A DNA stretch of 64,000 nt from Pseudothermotoga elfii DSM 9442 = NBRC 107921 (lineage in GTDB: Bacteria > Thermotogota > Thermotogae > Thermotogales > DSM-5069). The stretch spans positions 434,001-498,000 of the forward strand of contig NC_022792.1 in NCBI RefSeq assembly GCF_000504085.1, written 5' to 3'. Each line of letters begins with the position of its first letter. Positions within the stretch are counted from its first letter, which is position 1. Made by a program: the position numbers and the translations under genes. Shown here piece by piece: positions 17,534 through 25,598 of this stretch. The notes under the pieces were generated by a model that saw only the letters and a program-made list of their open reading frames with translations, was not told the origin of the DNA and searched no databases.

Positions 17534-17586
17534 GAAATCATTCGATTTTCCCATGTAATGCGACAATCTGGACATCGAATGAATTC
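17534..17586. repeat. Inverted repeat in the pre-fab gap
   Basis: GAAATCATTCGAT (17534-17546) and ATCGAATGAATTC (17574-17586) are complementary at 12 of 13 positions around a 27-base loop. It could be an RNA hairpin in the 3' region of the phosphoesterase transcript or a protein-binding site. Nothing more can be said. Confidence 0.5.
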
Positions 17587-17732
17587 TGTTAAAAAGATTG
17601 ATTCAGGTCATTTTTATTTGTTTCACGTCATAATTTTATATTGGTTTTTAAAAGAATAACTTCTTTATGAAAAAAGTTGTTTGGTGTAAGAGTTTTTGTG
17701 TTAACAAAACACAGTTAATTTATTTACATAGT

Positions 17733-17759
17733 AAAGGGGCTGTTTGACTGCCCCTTTTT
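17733..17759 (+). terminator. Intrinsic terminator overlapping the fabF promoter
   Basis: AAAGGGGC (17733-17740) pairs with GCCCCTTT (17750-17757) around a 9-base loop, followed by TT, giving five T in a row. It ends upstream transcription only about 40 bp before fabF. Confidence 0.8.
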
Positions 17760-17772
17760 ACATTTTTATAAT
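17744..17772 (+). promoter_or_regulatory. Sigma-A-type promoter of the fab operon
   Basis: TTGACT (17744-17749), a 17-bp spacer, then TATAAT (17767-17772). The -35 hexamer lies in the loop and first stem base of the terminator, and the spacer contains its descending arm and T-run. The expected start is near 17779, leaving a leader of about 20 nt with GGAGG. Confidence 0.75.
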
Positions 17773-17797
17773 GGACCAACAGGAGGTAGATTGAAAA

Positions 17798-19024
17798 GTG
17801 CGTAGGGTTCTTATAACAGGTATGGGGATCGTATCTCCAATAGGAATAGGAAAAGAAAAAGTACTCGAATCACTTAAAAAGTCTTACATAGCAGCTGATA
17901 CGATAAAGAGTTTTGATCCAGCTGACCTTCCGGTGAAGATAGCATCTGAAATTAAAGACTTCAACCCTGAAGAATTTCTGGATAGAAAACTTGTTCGCAG
18001 GACGGATAGATTTGTACATTTCGCTCTTGTTGCTGTTAAAGAAGCACTTGAACAGGCCAAACTGGATCTGTCATTGCATTCTGAACGTACAGCAGTTTTA
18101 ATAGCTTCAGGTATGGGAGGTTTCATAACGCTGGACAATGAGAATAACAAATTTCTTTCGGGCGGTCCGGGTAAAGTGAGCCCGTTTTTGATACCAATGC
18201 TTTTGATAAACATGGCTTCTGGAATTGTAGCAATTGAATATGGGCTCAAGGGAGTAAATTTTGCCCCTGTAAGTGCATGTGCAGCGTCAGGACATGCTAT
18301 AGCGCTTGGGTCAATGTTGATCAGACACGGTTATGCTGACGTTGCTGTAGTAGGTGGTGCGGAAGCGACAATAGCACCGTTGCCAATAACGGGTTTTGCA
18401 AATATGAAGGCTTTGTCAACCAGAAACGATAAACCAAAAGAAGCTTCGAGACCTTTCGATGCCAGTCGTGATGGATTTGTCATGGGAGAAGGAGCGGCAG
18501 TTCTGGTGCTTGAGGCTGAAGAAATTGCGAAAGATAGGAAAGCAGATGTACTTGCTGAAGTAAAAGGGTATGGAATGAACGACGATGCATATCATATGAG
18601 TGCCCCGGATCCGGAGGGGACGGGCGCAGAAAAAGCTATGCGAATGGCTTTGAAAGATGCTGGAATCTCTCCTGACAAAATACAGTATGTTAGTTGCCAT
18701 GCCACAAGTACACCAGCGGGAGACGCAGCTGAGGCGAAAGCTATCGAAAAACTCTTTGGACGAGAAGTCTTTGTCAATAGCACCAAAACTCTTATGGGGC
18801 ATCTTCTCGGAGCGGCAGCGGCAGCAGAAACTGTTGTTGGGATCCTGCAAATGCACAACCATTTTCTTCATGCGATGCCCAATCTTGATGAAAAAGACCC
18901 TGAAATAAAAATTAATGTTGTTGGTAAGAAACCGGTTGAAATTCATTTTGACAATTTTGTGAAAAACTCATTTGGCTTTGGTGGTCACAATACATCCCTT
19001 GTAATAGGGAGGTATGAATCTTGA
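17798..19024 (+). CDS. fabF: 3-oxoacyl-[ACP] synthase II
   Basis: Condenses acyl-ACP with malonyl-ACP in fatty-acid elongation. The 408-residue protein has the Cys-His-His triad: C161 in PVSACAASGHAI, H301 in SCHATSTPAGDAAE and H335 in TLMGHLLGAA, plus the C-terminal NSFGFGGHNTSLV loop. The GTG start follows GGAGG with an 11-nt spacer, slightly long. It is the first gene of fabF-fabZ-fabK-fabD. ACP, fabG and fabH are elsewhere. Confidence 0.95.
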   Translation: MRRVLITGMGIVSPIGIGKEKVLESLKKSYIAADTIKSFDPADLPVKIASEIKDFNPEEFLDRKLVRRTDRFVHFALVAVKEALEQAKLDLSLHSERTAVLIASGMGGFITLDNENNKFLSGGPGKVSPFLIPMLLINMASGIVAIEYGLKGVNFAPVSACAASGHAIALGSMLIRHGYADVAVVGGAEATIAPLPITGFANMKALSTRNDKPKEASRPFDASRDGFVMGEGAAVLVLEAEEIAKDRKADVLAEVKGYGMNDDAYHMSAPDPEGTGAEKAMRMALKDAGISPDKIQYVSCHATSTPAGDAAEAKAIEKLFGREVFVNSTKTLMGHLLGAAAAAETVVGILQMHNHFLHAMPNLDEKDPEIKINVVGKKPVEIHFDNFVKNSFGFGGHNTSLVIGRYES

Positions 19025-19443
19025 ATATCGATGAAATTAAGCAAATTCTGCCACACCGGTTTCCTATGCTACTTGTTGACAGAATCGTTGAAAAAAGTGA
19101 AGATCACGCTAAAGCTATCAAAAATGTGACTGCATCTGAAATATTTTTTCTGGGTCATTTCCCTGCATATCCCATTTATCCGGGTGTTTTGATAATAGAA
19201 GGCCTTGCTCAAACGGCCGGGTTGATGCTTCTAAATCGGGGCGAGTCAGTTATTCCAGTTTTTGCTGGTATAGATAATGCGAGGTTCAAATCTGAAGTTA
19301 GACCCGGGGATGTTCTGGAATATGAGGTGTGGCTCAAGGAAAGAAAACTTGGTATGGCGAAGGTGGAAGCAATTGCGAAAGTTCAGGGAAAAATAGTTGC
19401 AACAGCAACTCTCCTGGTTGGAGTGAGAAAGAATGAAAAATAG
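19021..19443 (+). CDS. fabZ: 3-hydroxyacyl-[ACP] dehydratase
   Basis: Hot-dog-fold dehydratase of fatty-acid synthesis. In 140 residues it has PHRFPMLLVDRI, the catalytic H46 in FFLGHFP and E60 in GVLIIEGLAQTAG. The TTG start overlaps the fabF stop by four bases, which couples translation. Confidence 0.95.
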   Translation: MNIDEIKQILPHRFPMLLVDRIVEKSEDHAKAIKNVTASEIFFLGHFPAYPIYPGVLIIEGLAQTAGLMLLNRGESVIPVFAGIDNARFKSEVRPGDVLEYEVWLKERKLGMAKVEAIAKVQGKIVATATLLVGVRKNEK

Positions 19444-20371
19444 GGTAACCGAACTTTTGAAAATAAAGTATCCGATTTTAATGGGTGGAATGGCATGGGC
19501 TGGAACTCCAGCTCTTGCCGCAGCTGTCTCTCAGGCGGGCGGACTTGGGATAATAGGTTCAGGAGCAATGAGACCGGATGAACTTGAGATAGCTATACGA
19601 ACTGTAAAAAACCTTACTGATAAACCTTTCGGGGTAAATATAATGCTTGCCTCACCTTATGCAGATCAACTTGTGGAAGTCGTCATCTCTGAAAAAGTTC
19701 CTGTTGTGACTTTTGGTGCTGGCAACCCGGCAAAATACATTCCGAATCTTAAAAAAAGTGGTGCAGCTGTCATACCAGTAGTTGCATCAGATTCATTTGC
19801 AAAATTGGTGGAGAGAGCAGGTGCTGATGCAGTTGTAGCAGAAGGTATGGAATCAGGTGGGCATATTGGCGAAGTAAGTACGGTGGTTCTCACTAACAGG
19901 GTTTCTAAAAGTGTGACAGTTCCAGTTATTGCGGCCGGAGGGATAGCAGATGGCAGAGGTATGGCAGCAGCTTTTGCGCTTGGTGCTGAGGGTATTCAAA
20001 TGGGAACGAGATTTCTGGCGACGATAGAAGCAGAGATCCACGAAAGTTACAAAAAAAAGATACTGACAGCTTCAATAAGGGACACAGTCGTCACGGGAGC
20101 AAAACTCGGTCATCCAGCAAGAGTTCTGAAAACACCGTTTGCAAAAAAAGTTTGCGAGCTTGAAGTCAATAATTCTCTGGAGGCGGAACAGGTTCTGGTT
20201 GGAAGCCTTCGTGAAGCTGTTTTGAATGGAAATCTGGAGAGAGGATCTTTTATGGCTGGTCAGTGCGCTGGATTAATCGATGAAATATTATCTGTTAAGG
20301 ATGTTATTGAGAAAATTATGAGAGAGTTCGTAGAGACTGTGAAAAAACTCTATGAGGAGGTGAAAAAATGA
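19433..20371 (+). CDS. fabK: FMN-dependent enoyl-[ACP] reductase II
   Basis: Reduces the enoyl-ACP in the last step of each elongation cycle, using FMN. The 312-residue TIM barrel of the nitronate-monooxygenase/FabK family has the N-terminal KYPILMGGMAWAGTPALAAAVS, the conserved AEGMESGGHIGE, and VIAAGGIADGRGMAAAFALGAEG with MGTRFLATIEAEIHESYK, which fit FabK better than nitronate monooxygenases. Its place between fabZ and fabD settles the role. It overlaps fabZ by 11 bp. FabK enzymes are insensitive to triclosan. Confidence 0.93.
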   Translation: MKNRVTELLKIKYPILMGGMAWAGTPALAAAVSQAGGLGIIGSGAMRPDELEIAIRTVKNLTDKPFGVNIMLASPYADQLVEVVISEKVPVVTFGAGNPAKYIPNLKKSGAAVIPVVASDSFAKLVERAGADAVVAEGMESGGHIGEVSTVVLTNRVSKSVTVPVIAAGGIADGRGMAAAFALGAEGIQMGTRFLATIEAEIHESYKKKILTASIRDTVVTGAKLGHPARVLKTPFAKKVCELEVNNSLEAEQVLVGSLREAVLNGNLERGSFMAGQCAGLIDEILSVKDVIEKIMREFVETVKKLYEEVKK

Positions 20372-21273
20372 AAGCTTTTCTTTTTCCGGGTCAGGGATCA
20401 CAATATTCTGGAATGGGGAATGATCTCACTTCGTTTTCAAGGGCATATTATTTCTTCGAGACCGCGAGAGAGGTACTTGGGATAGATATTTTCCAGGTAA
20501 TGAACGGTGACGAAGATTTTTTAAAGTTAACAGAAAATGCTCAGCCGGCTATTTACATAGCAAGCTACATTGCTTTTGACGAACTTATAAGGGCAGGATA
20601 TGTTCCATCGTTGCTGGCGGGACACAGTCTCGGTGAATATACAGCACTTGCTGCGGCAGATGTGTATGACTTTGAAACCGGCCTGTATCTTGTCAGAAAA
20701 AGAGGAGAATATATATCTCAGTCAGTCAAACCCGGCGAAGGAACTATGGCAGCAGTGATAGGTGCAAAAATTGATGAGATAGAAGCTGCGATATCGGATA
20801 TAGACAATGTATGGGTTGCAAATCATAATTCCGAAGATCAGGTAGTTATCAGTGGTATGGTTGAATCCGTGAGAATTGCCATAGAGAGATTGAAAAAAAT
20901 TGCAAAGAGAGTTGCAGAGTTAAAAGTCAGTGGACCGTTTCATACTCCTCTATTAGAATCAGCAAGGGAAAAAATGGCCCATGAACTGCGCGGAATAAAA
21001 TTCAGGAAGCCTCGTTGGCCAATCGTTATGAACAGTACCGGTCGTGAAACGACTGATCCAGAGAAAATAAGAGAAAATATTCTGAGTCAAATTTGTGGAC
21101 CTGTTTTGTGGTATGACAGCATTAATAGAATGATTCAGCTCGGTGCGAAATCGTTTATTGAGGTGGGCCCCCAGAAAGTGCTCACCAATCTTTTAAAAAG
21201 ATCTAAATCGGCACCGTGTAAGCATTTTACGGAAATAGTTTTTGAAAGGCAATTCGAAGCTGTTGGAATATGA
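20368..21273 (+). CDS. fabD: Malonyl-CoA:ACP transacylase
   Basis: Loads malonyl onto ACP. The 301-residue protein has FLFPGQGSQYSGMG, the nucleophile S87 in LAGHSLGEYTALAA, the catalytic histidine in VSGPFHTPLL, and the late FIEVGPQKVLTNLLKR. The start overlaps the fabK stop by four bases (ATGA) behind GGAGGTG. It is the last gene of the operon and faces the clc gene with only 3 bp between stops. Only a weak A+T-rich hairpin (21279-21295) is seen there. Confidence 0.95.
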   Translation: MKAFLFPGQGSQYSGMGNDLTSFSRAYYFFETAREVLGIDIFQVMNGDEDFLKLTENAQPAIYIASYIAFDELIRAGYVPSLLAGHSLGEYTALAAADVYDFETGLYLVRKRGEYISQSVKPGEGTMAAVIGAKIDEIEAAISDIDNVWVANHNSEDQVVISGMVESVRIAIERLKKIAKRVAELKVSGPFHTPLLESAREKMAHELRGIKFRKPRWPIVMNSTGRETTDPEKIRENILSQICGPVLWYDSINRMIQLGAKSFIEVGPQKVLTNLLKRSKSAPCKHFTEIVFERQFEAVGI

Positions 21274-21276
21274 ATT

Positions 21277-22848
21277 CTATTCATTTTTGATGAATGAAAG
21301 AACCTCGTTACTTTCAATAACCCCTCTTCCGGGAGGCAGAAAATGTGGAATCTCATCGTTTTGGTTGAGAATAATAGTCAAAACGTCTCCCGGATGAATT
21401 ACTGTTTCACCGTTTGGTATTATTTCATTGTTATCGCGTTTTATGAATGCGATAAGACAGCTTTCAGGCAAAACGCAATCCTTAATTTTCAGGCCAGCAA
21501 GCTCAGAATCGGGTGTGACAGTTACTCTGATGACAGATGTACGTTTTGCTTGCGCTGTTTTTGATAAAGGAAGCCTTTCGAAAAGCATATCATAAACGGA
21601 AGACACTTTAAACAGGCTCGATATGATATAGGCAGATATGGAAACAACGGAAAGCGACAGTAAATGGTTGAAAGATCCAACAAGTTCTGTAACAAGTGCT
21701 ATGCCAGTTATTGGTGCCCTGACCACACTGGCAAAATAACTGGCCATACCCAGGACTACAAAATTAGTTAAATAGGAATCATTAAAATTCCAGAACACGT
21801 TTATCAAATGATAATATGCACTACCAATAAGAGCACCAATTGCGAGCATTGGCAAAAAAATACCACCAGGTGCCTTTGAGCCATAACTGATCATTGTAAA
21901 ATAAAATTTCAAAACAAGTAAGACAATCAACATTTTTGCTGAAAAAAGTCCATGTGCAACGTCCATTATTAATTCGTGTCCTCCACCCAGAACCTGCGGG
22001 ATTTTCAACAGGAAAAACCAGGCAGCTATTGTAGGGATCATTAAACTGAATACCTTCAATTTTCCCATCTGTTCTGAAAACCACAGGATGCTCTTGGTGA
22101 AGAATGCACCAAAAATACCAATTACTACTCCTAAACCAAGTATGAGTGGATAGTACTTTAAAGGTAATACACTGGAGAGTTTCAGATCAAATATTGGAGC
22201 CACTCCAAACACAACTTTTGAAATATATCCAGCTGTTATAGCTGCTATCATCGAAGTTAAAAGAGTTAGCGGAGATATATTTCTTTGCAGTTCCTCTATC
22301 GAGAAAATGACAGCGGCAAATGGAGCATTAAAGGCAGCGGCAAGTCCGGCACTTGAACCAGCAACAATCATATGCTTTTTTTCAAGATCATTTTTAGCAA
22401 ATTTATTTGAAAATATGAGCCCTACTGAAGCTCCTATCTGAACAGACGGTCCTTCTCTGCCAAGTGAAAAGCCGTTTATTATTGCCAAGAAACCTCCAAA
22501 AAATTTTCCGAGAAGAACTTTTAACGGTTCATAATTAATTTTTCTCAGCAAAATGGCTCTGACCTGTGGTATACCACTGCCGTTTACATGCGGTACTTTT
22601 TTGGTAATCCACCAAATGATGAGCGAAAAGCCAACTGTCATGAATATCCAGAAAATAAACCAGCTGCCATACTTTATCGAACTTCTTATATTTTCAGCGC
22701 ATGTAATCGAAAGTCTATAAAGAACAACTACCAGACCAGACACAGCGCCAGTCAGGAAACTTTTAAATATCAATTTGTTGGTGAGCACCTTTTTTGTGCT
22801 GAGAATATCTGCAAAATATCTGTTTTTTCTATAACCTGAACCACCCAT
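21277..22848 (-). CDS. ClC-family chloride channel/antiporter with a C-terminal TrkA-C domain
   Basis: A 523-residue membrane protein, helical through about residue 430. The ion-path motifs are intact: GSGIPQV, GREGPSVQIGA with the gating glutamate, and GGIFLPMLAIGA. The last 70 residues (VTVTPDSELAGLKIKDCVLPE onwards) form an RCK-C/TrkA-C ligand-binding domain, seen in some bacterial ClC proteins as a regulatory cap instead of CBS domains. Whether it is a channel or a Cl-/H+ exchanger cannot be told. The ATG has GAGGAG upstream. It diverges from nrdD. Confidence 0.92.
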   Translation of the reverse strand: MGGSGYRKNRYFADILSTKKVLTNKLIFKSFLTGAVSGLVVVLYRLSITCAENIRSSIKYGSWFIFWIFMTVGFSLIIWWITKKVPHVNGSGIPQVRAILLRKINYEPLKVLLGKFFGGFLAIINGFSLGREGPSVQIGASVGLIFSNKFAKNDLEKKHMIVAGSSAGLAAAFNAPFAAVIFSIEELQRNISPLTLLTSMIAAITAGYISKVVFGVAPIFDLKLSSVLPLKYYPLILGLGVVIGIFGAFFTKSILWFSEQMGKLKVFSLMIPTIAAWFFLLKIPQVLGGGHELIMDVAHGLFSAKMLIVLLVLKFYFTMISYGSKAPGGIFLPMLAIGALIGSAYYHLINVFWNFNDSYLTNFVVLGMASYFASVVRAPITGIALVTELVGSFNHLLSLSVVSISAYIISSLFKVSSVYDMLFERLPLSKTAQAKRTSVIRVTVTPDSELAGLKIKDCVLPESCLIAFIKRDNNEIIPNGETVIHPGDVLTIILNQNDEIPHFLPPGRGVIESNEVLSFIKNE

Positions 22849-22997
22849 AGCATTCTCCTCAGGTCATTACACTATTTTTCACGTGTACTACCACGTAAAA
22901 ATTTTAATGGTGCAATTTGTCAACGCTGTAAAGAACTCAGTAAGGTCGGTCATATTTTTCCTTGCGTTTTTTTTAAGGTCATTTGTTGAAAAGATTC

Positions 22998-23026
22998 TTG
23001 ACATTATCCTATATATTGTATATTAT
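22998..23026 (+). promoter_or_regulatory. Sigma-A-type promoter of nrdDG
   Basis: TTGACA (22998-23003), 17-bp spacer, TATTAT (23021-23026). The first NrdR box lies in the spacer and the second just after the expected start near 23033. Confidence 0.8.
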
Positions 23027-23051
23027 GTTATTTAGATACTATATATAGTAT
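23006..23051 (+). promoter_or_regulatory. Pair of NrdR boxes
   Basis: Box 1 has the core CTATATATTG (23009-23018). Box 2 is the perfect 16-base palindrome ATACTATATATAGTAT (23036-23051) with core CTATATATAG. Centres are 30 bp apart, about three helical turns, as in known NrdR targets. Box 2 ends directly before the GGAGG of nrdD. Binding should block both the promoter and early transcript. nrdR itself is not in the window. Confidence 0.85.
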
Positions 23052-23063
23052 GGAGGTGTTTGC

Positions 23064-24833
23064 ATGAAAAACATGGTTGAACAGTATTTGCTGTTGAAAG
23101 ACTGGCGTATCAGAGAGAACAGTAACATGAATTATTCGTTGCAGGGGTTAAATAATCACATTGTTTCAGAGATTACATCCGATTACTGGCTTAAATGTGT
23201 ATATACAGAGAAAATCTCTAAAGCCCATATGGAGGGAGATTTTCACATACACGATTTGAATTTGCTTGCTCCATACTGTTGTGGTTGGGATTTGAGAGAT
23301 CTTTTAATCAACGGATTTGGTGGGGTTGATCAAAAGATAGAGAGTAAACCGCCAAGACATTTCAGGGTAGCTTTGATGCAAATTGTCAATTTTTTCTACA
23401 CGTTACAAGGCGAAGCTGCCGGTGCTCAAGCTTTTTCAAATGTTGATACGCTTCTGGCACCTTTTATTGCTTACGATAAACTTTCTTATCAAGAAGTAGT
23501 TCAATGTCTTCAGGAATTTGTTTTTAATCTAAATGTTCCAACCAGAGTGGGATTTCAAACTCCTTTTGTGAATATAACAATGGATGTAGTTGTTCCAAAG
23601 TATATGGCGAATGAACCTGTTATTGTAGGTGGTCAGTTTCAGGAAAAAACATATGGTGAATTTCAGCAGGAAATGGATATGTTTAACAAGGCGTTTTGTG
23701 AAGTGATGTTAGAAGGCGATGCGAGAGGAAGAGTCTTTAGTTTTCCAATACCTACATATAATGTGACCGGGAATTTCCCATGGGAAAGTGAAGTCGGGTA
23801 TATGATTTTACAGATGACTGCCAAGTACGGTATACCTTATTTTGCCAATTTTGTGAGCTCGGGTTTATCGCCCGAGGATGTTCGAAGCATGTGTTGCAGG
23901 CTCAGATTAGACAACCGAGAGCTTTACATAAGAGGTGGTGGGCTTTTTGGGGCAAATCCAATGACGGGATCCATAGGTGTGGTAACTATCAATATGCCGA
24001 GGATAGGGTATTTATCTGGAACCGAGGAAGAGTTTTTCAAAAGATTGAATTCTATTATGGAGATAGCAAAAGAAAGCCTTATTGTAAAAAGAAATGCAAT
24101 AGAGAAATTCACAGAATGGGGATTGTATCCGTATTCAAAGGTCTGTTTGAAAAAAGTTAAAAAATTTTTTGGACAGTATTGGCACAATCATTTCAGTACG
24201 ATAGGACTTGTTGGTATGCATGAAGCTTTGATGAACTTTTTCAAAAGAGGAATAGATACACCAGAAGGAAAAACTTTTGCAATGCGTGTTCTTGATTTCA
24301 TGCGGGAAAAGCTGTTGATTTTTCAACAAGAAACCGGTACCCTTTTCAACCTTGAAGCAACGCCAGCTGAAGGTGCATCTTACAGACTGGCAAAACTTGA
24401 TAAAGAGTGCTTCAAAAATATTTACACAAGTGGAGAAAATGAGCCTTATTACACAAATTCTACACAATTACCGGTGAATTACACAGATGATTTGTTTAGA
24501 GCTCTACAGATTCAAGAGGATTTACAGTTAAAATACACAGGCGGAACAGTTTTTCACATATTTCTGGGGGAAAAAGTTGAGGATGCATACAGCCTTGGAG
24601 CACTCATAAAGAGAATTTTTGAAAATTATAGACTTCCCTATATCACCGTAACCCCTACTTTCAGCATTTGCCGTGATCATGGTTATATCGGTGGAGAGGA
24701 ATATTCCTGTCCAGTTTGTGGTCAGCCGACAGAAGTGTGGAGCAGAGTGGTGGGATTCTACAGACCAGTTCAAAACTGGAATCCTGGAAAACGAGAAGAA
24801 TTCATTCATAGAGTAAATTATGTTGTTAATTGA
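23064..24833 (+). CDS. nrdD: Anaerobic (class III) ribonucleoside-triphosphate reductase
   Basis: Makes deoxyribonucleotides by glycyl-radical chemistry under anoxia. The 589-residue protein has HIHDLNLLAPYCCGWDL near the N-terminus, paired cysteines C277-C278 in MCCRLRLDNREL, and the C-terminal glycyl loop with G564 in SRVVGFYRP. The preceding zinc site is C536, H539, C549, C552 (CxxH and CPVC) instead of four cysteines. It starts directly with the catalytic domain, so no N-terminal ATP-cone is present and dATP feedback through a cone is not expected. The ATG has GGAGGTG upstream. NrdG follows. Confidence 0.95.
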   Translation: MKNMVEQYLLLKDWRIRENSNMNYSLQGLNNHIVSEITSDYWLKCVYTEKISKAHMEGDFHIHDLNLLAPYCCGWDLRDLLINGFGGVDQKIESKPPRHFRVALMQIVNFFYTLQGEAAGAQAFSNVDTLLAPFIAYDKLSYQEVVQCLQEFVFNLNVPTRVGFQTPFVNITMDVVVPKYMANEPVIVGGQFQEKTYGEFQQEMDMFNKAFCEVMLEGDARGRVFSFPIPTYNVTGNFPWESEVGYMILQMTAKYGIPYFANFVSSGLSPEDVRSMCCRLRLDNRELYIRGGGLFGANPMTGSIGVVTINMPRIGYLSGTEEEFFKRLNSIMEIAKESLIVKRNAIEKFTEWGLYPYSKVCLKKVKKFFGQYWHNHFSTIGLVGMHEALMNFFKRGIDTPEGKTFAMRVLDFMREKLLIFQQETGTLFNLEATPAEGASYRLAKLDKECFKNIYTSGENEPYYTNSTQLPVNYTDDLFRALQIQEDLQLKYTGGTVFHIFLGEKVEDAYSLGALIKRIFENYRLPYITVTPTFSICRDHGYIGGEEYSCPVCGQPTEVWSRVVGFYRPVQNWNPGKREEFIHRVNYVVN

Positions 24834-24846
24834 GGTTGATGGACCG

Positions 24847-25548
24847 ATGTATGTTCAAGGATGGGTCAAAGTAAGTTTGCTGGATTTTCCAAAAGAACCA
24901 TGTTCTACTGTTTTTATCTCTGGGTGCAATTTGAGATGCCCATACTGCCATAATTCGATGCTTGTTACAGTTGATAAGTCTCTGGCACAGACAAAATGGA
25001 AAGAAGTTCTCGCATGGATCAAAAGCAACAGAAAACTTATAAATGCAGTATGTATAACAGGAGGAGAACCAACTTTAAGAAAAGATCTTTATTTAATGAT
25101 CCATCTTGCAAAAGAATTAGGAATTAAGGTCAAACTTGATACAAATGGCACCCAACCATATATTATTGAAAAATTGATCAGGTTGAAAATGGTTGATTTC
25201 GTTGCAATGGATATAAAGGCTCCATTGAGCAAATATGAGAAGGTATGTCGTGCATCTGTAGATTTAGATTCCATAAAAAGATCAGTTGAGGTAATAAGAT
25301 CACTTGCCCCAGAATACGAATTTCGCACTACTTATCATCCGGACCTGCTCTCCGTAGAAGATTTTTTGGAGATTTGCAAATGGCTGGACAGGTCATCAAA
25401 TTACGTTCTTCAGCGATGTAGAATCGGAGAAAATCTTGATCCATCTTTCAACAAAATGCCAGTATATTACAGTTTAGGAGAAATTATCAAATTACTCAGA
25501 AATCATTTTCAGCATTTCACTTTGAGAGGATTTAGTGAGTTCGCGTAA
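24847..25548 (+). CDS. nrdG: Anaerobic ribonucleotide reductase activating protein (radical SAM)
   Basis: Generates the glycyl radical on NrdD from S-adenosylmethionine. The 233-residue protein has the CxxxCxxC cluster at C27, C31 and C34 in GCNLRCPYCHN, the SAM-binding CITGGEPTL, and KLDTNGTQP, the usual NrdG/PflA pattern. I choose the ATG at 24847 (MYVQGWVKVSLLDFP), where family homology starts, with GAGGT about 10 nt upstream. An ATG at 24820 would overlap nrdD by 14 bp. Longer than the short E. coli NrdG, as is common in Thermotogales and archaea. Confidence 0.92.
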   Translation: MYVQGWVKVSLLDFPKEPCSTVFISGCNLRCPYCHNSMLVTVDKSLAQTKWKEVLAWIKSNRKLINAVCITGGEPTLRKDLYLMIHLAKELGIKVKLDTNGTQPYIIEKLIRLKMVDFVAMDIKAPLSKYEKVCRASVDLDSIKRSVEVIRSLAPEYEFRTTYHPDLLSVEDFLEICKWLDRSSNYVLQRCRIGENLDPSFNKMPVYYSLGEIIKLLRNHFQHFTLRGFSEFA

Positions 25549-25598
25549 AAATCTTTCATGGCACGTTAGGGGTATAATAAATCTTGGGAGGATTTTAA

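Larger units (their letters stand above)
17498..17797. other. 300-bp gene-free region upstream of the fab operon
   Basis: It holds no convincing reading frame. It contains a long imperfect inverted repeat (17534-17546 with 17574-17586), a smaller TGTGTT/AACACA repeat near 17697-17713, the terminator at 17733-17757 and the fabF promoter at 17744-17772. Confidence 0.6.

Noticed and set aside
21279-21295. Terminator between fabD and the ClC gene
   Set aside because: Only six A+T pairs with a five-base loop. Too weak to call.
22920-22995. A leader RNA or riboswitch upstream of nrdD
   Set aside because: The promoter maps downstream of this stretch, so it is not part of the nrdD transcript. No stable fold was seen.
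24820-24846. Upstream ATG of nrdG at 24820
   Set aside because: It overlaps nrdD and has a poor ribosome site. Homology starts at 24847.
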